From positions 1,143,831-1,207,830 of the forward strand of contig CM036231.1 of the NCBI GenBank assembly GCA_020631735.1: a stretch of 64,000 bases of DNA, read 5' to 3'. Below the pieces are notes generated by a model, which was given only the letters and a program-made list of their open reading frames with translations, was not told the origin of the DNA and ran no database searches. How positions within the stretch are numbered: the stretch's first letter is position 1; each line of letters opens with the position of its first letter. Below, one piece after another: positions 45,007-55,822 of the stretch. This DNA is from Saccharum officinarum. Lineage: Eukaryota; Streptophyta; Magnoliopsida; Poales; Poaceae. The translations under genes were made by a program, and so were the position numbers.

Positions 45007-45206
45007 TTTTTTTCGATATATACAGTATAACTCAGACACTCACAACGCACGTACACTTGTCTCGCTGTCAATGGAAACGTCGCCTACCACTAAATGCACA
45101 ATACCGTTAAATCATAGAATATTCGCTCCCGCGGGGAGTTGAACCTGAAGACCTGAGGTACCATGCTACTGAGACTGTTGTAACCACTGGACTACATATC
45201 TAGACA
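45007..45206 (-). mobile_element. tRNA-derived SINE, right-contig copy
   Basis: Same box A, box B and T7 run as 25396-25594. Confidence 0.6.
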
Positions 45207-45377
45207 AGAACCGAGAACATTGCAAGGGAGCATTGCAAAGTATCTAGGTCTGGCACTGGGGCGGTATTATATTATACTTTGTATGGCTTTTGGTTAAGCT
45301 TTGTCCCAAAAGTGGATGAACGTAATACAGAATTGTAGATAGATTGCACGTAGAGGTACATAGGCGGGAGAGAGAGG

Positions 45378-46495
45378 AAGACATGGTGGGTGGCATGAGA
45401 TGATATGATTATGCCAAAGTTCCTTGTCGGAATGGGCTTCCGAGATATTGAGCTATTCAATCTTGCCTTGCTTGCAAAGCAGGCTTGGCGGATCCTTCAG
45501 GAACCGGCATCTCTGAGTGTCCGGATTTTAAAGGCGGTTTATTTTCCACAAGGTGATTTTTTGGAGGCCAATCTTGGCTCCGCCCCCACTAAAATCTGGT
45601 GATCAAAAATTTGGATGGCAGTGAAGTGCTTCAGCTTGGCCTGATGAGGAGAATCGGCACAGGTTCAGCTATGTCAGTTTGCAATATGGACCGGCTACCG
45701 ACTGATAGTATGCGGCGGCCAGTACCCATCGTTCGCCCACACCCCCACAGCTTGTGAGCGAGCTAATTGACAACACATCGGCAACTTGGGATCGAATAAA
45801 GCTTTAGGAATTATTCACACAAGTTGATATCCCTCTATGGCATCAGAGCCAACCGGATTTTCAGGTTTGGCATCATGACAAGACAGGCGTTTTCACGATG
45901 AGATCCGCATATAGAATGCTTATTATGCGGCGTGCTTTGTCGGAGAATGCATCAAGGTCTAATAGGAGAGAGGAAGAGGAGTGGTTGTCCTTGTGGCAGG
46001 TCATGGTTCTTTCAAAGGTACGGAATTTTATTTGGCGGCTCGTAAAGCACTCATTACCATTGGTAGATGTTCTTCACCGCAGAAATATGGCTGATCATGG
46101 CCAATGTGCTTTATGTGGAGCCCCTGATTCTTGGAAACATTCTTTGCTTGAATGTAATATGGCGAGATGTGTATGGGCATTGGAGAGCGTGGAAATCGTC
46201 GAACACCTCAGCGAGATGCAGGATGAAAACTCAAGAGGTTGGTTGGCAAACCTATTTGAAACAATGTCCCATGTCGATCTTATTTGGATGTTGGTAACTG
46301 TGTGGGCAATTTGGTATGCAAGAAGGAAGATAAAGGTCTCAGAACCATGTTATAGACACAGTAGAAGGAGCCAAAGCCCAAAGATGAAGATTTCTGAAAG
46401 ATTAAGGCGCTTGGAGCTAGAATCGAAGCCTTGGGAATTGGAACATGTATAGGTTAGAGTCATGCACGTGCTCTTTTCTCCATGGCCTTTTTCCC
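45378..46495 (+). mobile_element. LINE 3' fragment, right-contig copy
   Basis: Same as 25765-26880, but the zf-RVT frame (45898-46452) is open for 184 codons here because GATGTGTATGGG keeps two bases missing in the left copy. The upstream GMGFRD block is still separated by stops. Confidence 0.7.
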
Positions 46496-46656
46496 ATAGG
46501 CGTTTTGGGATGGAGTTTTTAGTGAGCCGTGCACGTGCAAGTTGTGAAGGGGGATCCTTGCAACCAAGGTTTCAGTTGTACTGTGTCTGTTCTTATATGA
46601 GCATCTACTAGGTCATGTAGTACCGGACATAACCTAGTAGCTAAGCAAGGGGCTAC

Positions 46657-46894
46657 TGTTAGGGGAGCCTATATTCATATGGGCAAACTCCCCCTTAAGA
46701 GGCCCAATAGGGGTTGATGTAGTGTCTTATGAATTCCATCCCCACCAAGGGGGCGATTGTAAAATGTTGTTGCCTATATATAATGCCAAGAGCATGAGGG
46801 CGAGGAACTTTCCCCTCTCACTCATTTGCATATCCTAATCACCAACTCTCCTATCTCTACCCGCTTAACATGTTCGAAACGCAAGTTTCCAACA
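46657..46894 (+). mobile_element. short LTR-like sequence, right-contig copy
   Basis: Same TGTTAG...CCAACA unit as 27042-27277, two bases longer in homopolymers. Confidence 0.35.
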
Positions 46895-47822
46895 AATACT
46901 ATCTTGTTTAACTATGTTAGTTTCAGTTAATAATTGTTCAATTTATCATGTAATCAAGAAATTTGTCTCAAGAGAAATTAAATGGTTGACAACTTTATGC
47001 ATTGAGGAGCAACTTTATTCAATGTAATATGCATAACAAATTAGTTTATAAAAATACTTTTGTATATATTTCATGTATTTATTGGTAACATTATTATATA
47101 TATGAGTATTATTGATATGATACCTATAACAAGAGCCTCGATCTCAGAGTGTCGCTCTTGGTTCTAGAAAACTCAGGACCGGGACTGCATGTGTACCGCT
47201 AGATAGGCAATAGAGTGCATTGGTGCAAGCGGGGTGGATTAGAATTTGTCTTGTCTAATCTCTCTATGTGCAAGAGCCACATCAAATCGCATGAACTGCA
47301 TCATGGCATCGGCTCGGAATTGATAAGTGAAAAACATCCACATAAAGCGGTGGCTTGCCACATCGTCCCAGGATCAAGAAAAAACTAAAACAGACATGTG
47401 AATCAAAAGATCAACCCAAACAATTGCACCGTGGTTCAAGAAGCAAACATCAAGAAAGTTGCTAGTACAAGAACGAACGTACACACACTGACACGCAAGA
47501 AAGTCGGCAAATATAAGAGCTAATGCTATGTCTTCCTTGGTAGTTAGGGAGCCTGGCTTCTCGTTGAGCTGTGGGGACGACCTGCCGCTACCACTCCCAC
47601 CACCTTGCGCCTCCATGTCATCTCAAGCATCCATGTCAAACGATAGAACTGGAAAGACTAGAGGAACTAGACCCCAGCCGCTGCCGCTCCCACCACCTCC
47701 GACCTCCATGTCATCTCAAGCATCCATGTCAGACAAATTGGAAAGACCAGATAGATAGACGGAGACAATTATGAGAAACTTTAGCTACCATAGCAAATGT
47801 GCGCAATTTATATATTACTAGA

Positions 47823-48358
47823 TAAATGCCCATGCGTTGCACTGAGGGTCACAATACTAAACCTCACTCATTAGACGTGAACACGGACGCGTAAGCTCTA
47901 GGGACTTTGTATCGGATGCGGATACATGGATCCGATCTTCTTATTGAAACCGGGTAGGACACGGATGCATGACCTCCGAGTGGAAGGATGATTCGTATCG
48001 GATGCAGACGCGTGAGCAGTGAACGAAATTTGGTATCACCGGGTAGATGATGACGTTAGTCTTTGTAGGTGTAGAGAAGAAAAATGCCCATGCATTGCAC
48101 CGGGGGTCACTATACTAAACCTCAGTAATTAGATGTGAACACGGACACATAAGCTTTAAGGACTTCGTATCGGACACGGATATGTGGATCCAGTCTTCTT
48201 ATTGAAACCAGTAGGACGTGGGCACGTGAGCTCCGAGTGGAAGGATGATTTGTATTGGACGTGGACGCATGAGCAGTGAATGAGGTTTGGTATCAGCGGA
48301 TAGATGATGACGTATCAGCAGATAGATGATGACATTAGATTTTTTTAGGTGTAGAGAT
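47823..48358. repeat. two-unit tandem repeat, right-contig copy
   Basis: Same as 28206-28735 with several substitutions and one-base insertions, one of the denser patches of difference between the two copies. Confidence 0.7.
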
Positions 48359-48627
48359 AGAGACTAGCTCTTCAACGGAAGATTGGCAACGGGGACTTGT
48401 GGGTCCGGCAATAACTGGGCCCACACATTAGTTACCGATCCTACTGTGGGTGCGGACGACAGCTAACGTGTGCCGATGGCACCATAACGGCATAACCATC
48501 GCAACAAACTTGCTCTGTTCTCTCGTCTCCCGACTCCCGTGTTCCACCCCTTCCCCTCGACTCGCTACAGCGCCAAGAAACCCACCCCCTCGCCGCCGTC
48601 CGCCCCCACAAAAGCACCAGCGTAGGG

Positions 48628-51603
48628 ATGGAGCTCTTCCCCAACTACGCGCACGTGCGGCTGTGGAGACGAATGCACGACACGTTCCTCTACGCCAACG
48701 AAGATGACCACGGCGGATGGCGTCCTCCTTGGCCTCCTCCACTATGCCACCTACAGACGGTGCCTAGCAATCTCGCCTGACCTGGCGCTGCCTAGCCACA
48801 GTGCCTTCCAGCACCCCTACAGGGTGCCGCTGCAAGATGACGTCGCCTGGGAGGCCAGGGAATGGGGAATTGGGGATCTCTCCTCCTCCTCTGAGCCAAT
48901 GGCTAAATGGCAAGTACACTACCTCTGGAACAATGGCATCTTCGTCGACGATGTCATCAACTAGAGCACGATGGTGCACTAGAAGGTCGAGGCCATCCAG
49001 TCCCACTAAGAACAGTGCCGCAAGACCTTCCATGCCTAACTCCGGTGAGCACGCCGTTTCCACTTGACCCTTCAACTCCTCGCATTCAAAGTTGGGTGGA
49101 GCAGGGTTCTTGAGTTGGGCGGAGTAGAGCAAGGTTCTTGTAACCTATCGATTCTGCACCCGTTTCCTACCTTTTATCCACGGCCTATTGTAGAAATCAG
49201 TTATGCTCTTCTTTTAGAAAAATGTCTCTAATAATGTAGCTCAAAACAATTATGATTATGTATGAATTTTAGGTCTGCCACTCGTCAATCTACTTTTGTT
49301 GATGCCTGTGTTTAAAGCATGAGGATTCTTAGTTGAATGAGCTATTGAGTCCTTGTTATTATCTGTGAATACAAGGTTGATATGTACCCTTGTAGTTCAT
49401 TTTGTGATGAGTGATTGTCAACGTGATCCACGACCGAGGTTGAGTTTATGACTAACCATGGCATGAGTTAGGTTGTGCTACATGTCTCTTAGCTTATGGT
49501 GTGCAGGTGTGGAGCTCGGAGGCGGTTGTCGACAGTGAGGTGAAGGTCAAGTAGGGACGTACCGTGCCGATGGGCCGGGAGCGGTGAAGGGCGGATGTGA
49601 GGCTTGGACTGAGGGACCACGAGGCTAGGTGACCAGCTATGGTGGCTGACATCTGGGATATCGACAAGCACAAGTGTACATGGGAGTGACTGTGTTGACC
49701 GAGTCAAGACGGCGGACCTGCGAGTTGAGCGGGGATCAGGAGGACTTGGCAGATGGCCGGTCGAGGACGGCGGTGACATGTCGATTGGCGGGGGACGCAT
49801 ATGGTGTACGCTATTCACGGGTAGTTTGGTGGTTTGGGCCTCAAAACCATCAGTGTTCAATTTCACGGGTTTGGGTCTCAAAACCTAGGCAGAGGTTCCA
49901 AGGAGGAACTGATGGCACGTGGTAACATCGAGGAGTTCGCGTCGAGGTGAAGCTATCTCATGAAGGGCGCGATAGCCGTTGGATGAAGATTACCTCGGGT
50001 TGGACCATAACGTCCTCATGTTAAGTGGTTTGACTCAAAATATCTAGGAGCAAAACTAGAATTGTGTAATAGCCCTGTTAAATAGGATGAGAGAGCCCCC
50101 ATCTCCCTCACCTCTTTCATTTTTCCCTTTCTTCTGTCCTAGTTTTCTCTCCCTTTAAGTTTCTTGTAAGAGAGGTCCACAAATTAAGAGATTTGTGTAA
50201 GAACTCAAGATTTTGCTATGGGAATGGTGGCCCTTACCATATCGTGTCCTCTAGGATTCGATTTGTGATGAGCTTCTTATGATTCGTGTTTTGTTCTTCA
50301 CGTTCTTCCTCTTTCCCCTTTCGTTCTTGCCTTGATTCATCATTTTGAGACCGTTTTGATTCATTCCTTTTGCGTTGGAGTGAGCTATGACGTGAGTGGA
50401 ACCTTTCCACTGAAGGAAATCACCCAATTCCTCATGAGTTCATAGATCGAGATGAATCAAGCTCTAGGGTTTCATAGCCGGTGTTTTTCGTTCTCCTTTA
50501 TTTTCCCGTTGATTGGTTTTGTCTTGGACGATGATCTTTTAGGAGTAACCTACAAACCTCATGATTATCCTCTCTGCAAAGTTTCAAGTCATTCCGAGGT
50601 GATTTGATCGAGTTTTGGGTGTTGAATCAATTTTTCCCGAGAGCTGCTCGTAAATACCGAACGTGTTTGGTATTTCAAACTTTCGAGTTTGGAGCTAAAA
50701 TTTGATAGAGACCTTCCCCTAGGTGTCTAGAAGTTGTGGTTAAAATTTCATAATTTTTGGACACCATTTGCTAGGGTTTTTGATTTTTCTCTCGAAGTCG
50801 GTCTGTGCTGATTCTGCATACCGAACGCGTCCGGTATTTACTGACTGCATTCATTTCAGCAGCAGTTTCTTCTGCAGTTCGTTCATTTGAGCTCCGTTTT
50901 ATGTTCCGTCTGTTGTGCTGGCTCTCTACCATTCCATGGAACTTTTCTAGGTACTCTTATCACTAGTTGGCTTGGGTATTTTTAGTTTCGAGAATTTGGT
51001 TCTTGGAGGTGATTCTTAGGACAGCGATCAAAAGTTTGAAAAGAAATTTGAGGCTCCCCTTCATCCCCCTCTAGTCGCCTTTCCGGTCCTTCATTATCTT
51101 GCCTGTTGTCTACAATATCACCTTTGGCATTCTTTCTGCTGAATTCATACTGGGACAATTTGAGCTATTCATCTTAGTTCTCGATTCTTGTACAAATCAC
51201 AATTAGGATTAGTCAGCTTTCTTTTTATCTGAACAGAATGGATATTTAGTAGGTCTGAACATCTTGTTCTCATCGCGACGTGTATTCAGTTTCATCATCT
51301 TGTTTTTGTTTCTTTAAACACCTCTCAATCTATGTTCCATTGCAACAGGACGTTGCTGCCAATGATCGAGTACGTGCAGGCGGAAACTCTCGAGTGCTTG
51401 GACTAGCTCACTAGGAGAATGCTCATGTTCGGTGGCTAGTTAGTGTTCCAACTGAGCCTCGCCTTGGCGAACAACCTGCATGAAGACGACTACTTGGCCA
51501 TCACACTGTGTGTGCCGAGCTGCCTCCCAGGGGCAGCTGATCCTCTGGTTACCGACCTGCCTCACAGTGAACTTCCCATGTTCTTGCACAACCGGGTCGC
51601 CAG
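48628..51603 (+). pseudogene. DUF569 pseudogene, exons 1 and 2, interrupted by a solo LTR
   Basis: Exon 1 remnant (48628-49044) opens MELFPNYAHVRLWRRMHDTF and LYANEDD. The frame is then lost, and the rest (HYATYRRCLAISPD, WEAREWG, WNNGIFVDDV) lies in another frame followed by stops in the MMHWVVEAIP region. It ends at TCCG/GTGAGC, the family donor. Exon 2 remnant (51349-51603), after TTGCAACAG, keeps LAITLCVPS and a GTCGCCAG/GTGAGG donor, with several stops. Intron 1 holds a 1.73 kb solo LTR (49364-51093). Intron 2 is entered by a Ty3 element at 52051, so exon 3 lies beyond the window or is lost. More decayed than the other cluster members. Confidence 0.8.
49364..51093 (+). mobile_element. 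solo LTR (possibly SIRE-type Copia) in DUF569 intron 1
   Basis: Begins TGTGAATACAAGG and ends CCGGTCCTTCA, with TTATC on both sides (49359-49363, 51094-51098). The DUF569 intron resumes on each side (GAGCTATTGAGTCC before; GAACATCTTGTTCTCATCGC after). The terminal TTCATCCCCCTCTAGTCGCC resembles LTR ends of SIRE/Opie-type Copia elements in grasses. No internal coding region is present, so it arose by LTR-LTR recombination. Length and ends are firm; the family is inferred. Confidence 0.8.
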
Positions 51604-52050
51604 GTGAGGCCTTTCTAGTTTCTTCAGTACTGTTGATTATACTGATGACCTTGACATACTAACTTGAATGCTGTGTACTTTAGTCTTATTACGCATCATA
51701 GTGTATTGTGCTAACAAACTCTAATTCTCTAAGTAAGTCAGCTGAAAGTTGGAATTGTAGCTCATATGCTCTCAGGAGTTCTGAGAGATCAGTGAACTTG
51801 TTCAGTAGATCTGTGTTATACTTATGACAATAGAATCTAACTTGAATAGTGTCCATTGTAGCTCAGATGTTCAAAGAGACTTTCTGTTGTTTTGATATAT
51901 AGTTGCTGCATGTACTACCGGGGATTTTTGGGTTCTTTAGAGTTTAATCATATGGGTGGTTTGCTGACATGTGTTTGAGAAAATGGTAATACTAATCTAA
52001 GCAAGTTATAGATAAATGCAATCATTTTGATAGAAAAGTTTCAAGGTTTT
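51604..52050 (+). other. intron 2 of the last DUF569 pseudogene
   Basis: Follows the exon 2 donor. CTGAGAGATCAGTGAACTTG, GTTCAGTAGATC and AGTTTCAAGGTTTTTG align in order with intron 2 of the paralogues, up to the TG of the Ty3 LTR. Confidence 0.7.
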
Positions 52051-52848
52051 TGTTGACAACTAAAAATATCCATTTTGTGAAGTTGTCAAAATGTGTAACA
52101 GATTTCACCATTGCATTCCTCTCATCGAGATGGTCAAAAAACATATATGGAACGTTCAATTTGGAGTCTGGATGAGAGAGTTATGCCTCCGAGAAAATAT
52201 ATGAACTACTGATACTACCAGTCCGAGATCACCGGTACTACCGGTCCGAGACCAGTACTACTGGTGGATGGCGGTAGATGGCACAGTTTTGTGTGAAAAT
52301 GAACTACCGGTACTATCGGTGGAGCCTGACCGGTAGTACCGGTAGGTGTTTATTCCGAATCTGACTTTCAGATCTCGAACCGATTTGTTTCTAGATTGGT
52401 TTTTGGACGTGGGAAACTTAGAAAATAAGCCTTGGAGAGGTTTTCTACTGGGATAAGACCACCCCCTCTATATATATGAGAGGATTATGGCCGGTTGAGT
52501 TTCCATCTATCCAATCGTCAAAAAACACAACATATCACCTCTTTGCCTTAATTCTCTCTCTTCAACCTTCTACCCTGCTATTCGGTGACGTCTCTCCACG
52601 ATTCATCGGCATTCTAGGTGGCCTTGCCAGTCCTAGGAGATCCTCCATGTGCTCCTCCCCGATGGATCCTTTTGTGAGTAGTTTGGGAGCTTTTCCAGCC
52701 GAGAACGAGCTCCACATCGGCCCTATCGGTCTCTAGATCGGTTCGGTCGATTACGTTGCGTTCTTGCCGCGTTGCAGGTCGTGCGTGCGGCCTCTAGGGC
52801 GTCCAAAGCCCACTGGTGTGTTGGCTCAGAACCATTTCGACGTCAACA
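52051..52848 (+). repeat. 5' LTR of a Ty3 (Tat-lineage) retrotransposon
   Basis: 798 bp with perfect short terminal inverted repeats TGTTGAC and GTCAACA. It has a TATATATA box at about 52472-52479. A stretch at 52215-52350 is made of repeated ACTACCGGT-type units. DUF569 intron homology stops at its first base, and a primer binding site follows. The partner 3' LTR is not in the window. Confidence 0.8.
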
Positions 52849-52855
52849 TACTTTT

Positions 52856-52873
52856 TGGTGACTCCACTAGGGA
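52856..52873 (+). other. primer binding site of the Tat-type element
   Basis: TGGTGACTCCACTAGGGA begins 7 bp after the LTR. The form TGGCGACTCC...GGGGA is usual for grass Ty3 elements and is complementary to a tRNA 3' end. The exact tRNA cannot be fixed because of mismatches. Confidence 0.6.
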
Positions 52874-52908
52874 AGGCTAGACGAAAGATCAAGTTTTCTT
52901 TCAGCAAC

Positions 52909-55822
52909 ATGGGAAGTAATGTTGAAGATGCTGGGGATAGGCCCAAGTCCCTCATGAGGGCAACATCAACCATCCCATGAACATCGATGAGCTTCATGAA
53001 GAACTGAAGCAATAAGTGGAGGTCAAGTTCAATGCCGTTCAGAAGGCTTTTCTTCATAGTTGCACTAAAGATCGGCGGGAAAAGGTCACTCAATTCAGGG
53101 AGCCGGATTTCAGCGAGTTGATCACTTCTACATCTTCTGCACCTGCTGCACCTGAAGTAAGATCTTCTAAACCTAAGTACAATGACATTGTTGATCCTTA
53201 CCCTACACATGCCAATTATGTTATTATGATGAATGATCATAAGAAAGTAATAGATAATAATCTTCTCACTGTTGTAAACATGATCATGGCCGTTTTGATG
53301 AGTTAGAAGGAAAAACAACTGATGCCAATCCATCGGGTGTTGATTCTTCTTCTAAAAACCCTAAATTTAGCATGCCTTTGAATTTTTATGAAAATCAAGG
53401 TTTATATGTAGCAGTAAATAAAGGCAAATCGGTCTCTTCGGCAATTGAAATCGATAAGACTGGTTTAGCTGGAAGTGCTCCATCTAATCAAGTGGTTGTC
53501 TATGGTCAAAATTTGGCTCGAAACACTCGAACCGATCAAAGACCAGCAACAAGTCGAGCTTCGGTAGGGCAAAACATTCTCCCTAACCTGCCGAAGTCAC
53601 CAAGCCAAGTCTCCATACTTGATGATACACCTGCTGCACCTGTTGCTCCCTTTACCGATTTCAATGACACTTTAAATCAGTTTAGGGAGGAATTATCTAA
53701 ATCACTTGAAGAGAGTTTAGGTGATATGACCACGACAACCAACAACATGTTACAACCTCCAAGTCAAGTTATACCATCACCAGTCCAAGTCTTTGATGGA
53801 CCAATTACACGTAGTCGAGCCAAGAAGCTACAACAAGAGGTGCACGCGCTACTTTCTGAAAATCATTTTAATGTTAATGAGAATTATATACTGCCTAAGT
53901 CGTGCATATTGCTATTGCTTAGGTGCACCACGGAGGATGACAAGAAGACACCAAGGGTGAACCAAAGAGGAGGATCACGTTCGAGCCAGTCCCGTGTGAC
54001 AGAACCATCAGAAAGAATCAGTCACAACGTTTTGCTCGCAAAAGCTATGAAGGCCCATGAGGACTTGTTGGAAAGCTTATCAAGTCTAGTTTCAAGCCCA
54101 AGTTCTCTCACTTGATTTGGATTCTCCAATGTTGAGATTCGACTGATTTAGTACAGACTGGTCAGCTAGTCAGCAGTCAACCTGATGTCCAAGTTCCCAT
54201 GCAAAACTATACCAATCTACAATATTTCGTGGTACATGCTGCACATGGTGTGAAAGGTTATCAAGTTAACTTTCCAACCCAACAAACCGCATGTCATTTG
54301 GAGTTTCCAAGATAGAGTTATTGCCAAAACACTGAAGACTGCGCTGAAGACCAGCAGCCACGCGAAAACTCTCCAGGAAGGCATCTCGAGGAGGCCCGTT
54401 CACATAGTGTGTCTTATATTTTTCTTTTTGAGTTTCCACCTATCTAGCAGGGCTGTTGCTAGTATAAATACCTCCTAGACTCATTGTAATCTCAGACTTT
54501 TGATAATGGAATATAAACCCCCTTTTGTTCAGCTGTGTGCTAACAAATATTGAGAGAGATCTCTACCCCTTTGCTCTTGTGATTTCCTTTGCGGGATTTA
54601 CAGAAGCGGCGGCTTCATCCGCTCCCAATTGGTGCTCCTACTCCCTTCGAGGTTTCCTCGATTGATTGTAGGCTGTGTTGGTTGGTTCTTTGAGAGTGTG
54701 GTTGGGCGAATCCTCGATTCAGGTTGCCGGTTAAAGACGGTGGTTGGCTTCGAGTTTTATTTGCCAGGTTGCACTAGTTATCGCTGCTTGCAGCAAGTTA
54801 TCCGGCTGTTCTTCAGCTAGTTATCGGTGATCATCCTACGTCGTGAAGATCGGGACCCCCTGAGCGTATCATTAGGTGTACAAATCAAGCCTAGTAGGAC
54901 TACTTACCGTAAGCCATACCCTTCACACTTTGATTTTATGAAAGCACCTGATGGGTGAAAAGTACCTGATTTTAATAAATTTAGTGGTGATGATAGTAAA
55001 TCTACCATGGAGCATATTAGTATGTTTCTTGCACAATTGGATAAAGCTAGCGCTTATGATTTTATGAAAGTTTGTAATTTTCCATTGTCCCTTACTAGCA
55101 CAGCTTTTGCATGGTTTACTTCATTACCAGCTTGCTCTATTGGTTCATGGACTGAACTAGAAGAAAAGTTTCATAGTCATTTTTATACTGGCGTTCATGA
55201 AACTAGATTGTCTCATCTTGCATCGGTTCGTCAAGGTCGTGATGAGTCTATTCTTGATTTTGTTAAGCAATTTAGAGAAATTAAGAATTGATGCTTTCAT
55301 TTAATGATTTCTAAAAGAGATTTAACTGACTTATGCTTCGCTGGTTTACATCCTTGTACTAGGGATAAACTTGAACATTATGAATTTGTGAATGTTAATC
55401 AACTATTGTAAACAGCCGTTTCGACAAAATCGCGCCTTAAAGAATCTCATGAAACTTATAAGTCTAATCGTCATAATGTGCATGTTGTTGATGATCATTC
55501 CGATTTTTCTGATGATGATAATAAAGAAATTTATCCTGCTGAAATTAAATGGTCAGCAGAGAATAAAATGGTTACATGTCCATCTCTCAAACCGATTCAT
55601 AAGAATCGGGGTGAAGAGATGAAGTTTACTTTTGATTTCTCTAAATACGACCGAATCTTTGATGAGTCGTTAAAATTCGGTTACATTAGAATCAATTACA
55701 CATTGCCTTCGATTGATGAGTTAAAGAAAAGAGCTTATTGCAAATATCATAATTCTTTTTCTCATGCCACTAATGATTGCAATATTTTCCGTCGGCAGGT
55801 CCAATCGGCCCTTAATGAGTGA
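52909..55822 (+). pseudogene. gag of the Tat-type element, split by a nested solo LTR
   Basis: An N-terminal part (52909-53721) contains VEVKFNAVQKAFLHSCTKD and QFREELSKSLEESLG. The frame is resumed after the inserted LTR at 54877 with VQIKPSRTTYRKPYPSHFDF. The core reads FNKFSGDDSKSTMEHISMFL and AFAWFTSLPACSIGSWTELE, then FHSHFYTG, the retrotransposon gag signature of Tat-group Ty3 elements. A CKYHNSFSHATNDC knuckle-like motif lies near 55740-55780. Gag forms the particle shell and packages element RNA. Stops (for example TAA at 53011, TGA at 54957) and frameshifts inactivate it. Confidence 0.8.
53722..54871 (+). mobile_element. solo LTR nested in gag, containing an ITRSRAK-type ORF
   Basis: 1150 bp from TGATATGACC to GAGCGTATCA, with TTAGG at 53717-53721 and 54872-54876. 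Excising it with one TTAGG rejoins the gag frame exactly (ESLG then VQIK). A TATA-like TATAAATACC at about 54458 and an ATAATGGAATATAAA region fit an LTR promoter and polyadenylation zone. Its 5' third (to the stop at 54115) encodes FDGPITRSRAKKLQQEVHAL and NENYILPKSCILLLL, a conserved block usually seen at the 3' end of Ty3 coding regions. The LTR therefore overlaps the end of its parent element's ORF. Confidence 0.85.

Larger units (their letters stand above)
29133..48652 (+). repeat. 19.5 kb near-identical repeat, right copy (start of right contig)
   Basis: Begins at the first base after the gap, inside the C2-bearing element (equivalent to 9554). Unlike the left copy it continues beyond 48652 into unique sequence. 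The first 1.2 kb has a 39-bp insertion (about 29784-29822, a tandem copy of a CAGGCAAACAAACATC-containing unit) and about 11 net single-base losses relative to the left copy. After that the two are almost collinear. Confidence 0.97.

Noticed and set aside
29033..48652. genuine recent 19.5 kb tandem duplication as the preferred explanation
   Set aside because: The gap coincides with the breakpoint and mismatches pile up at contig ends, both expected of an unmerged overlap. It remains possible but is less likely.
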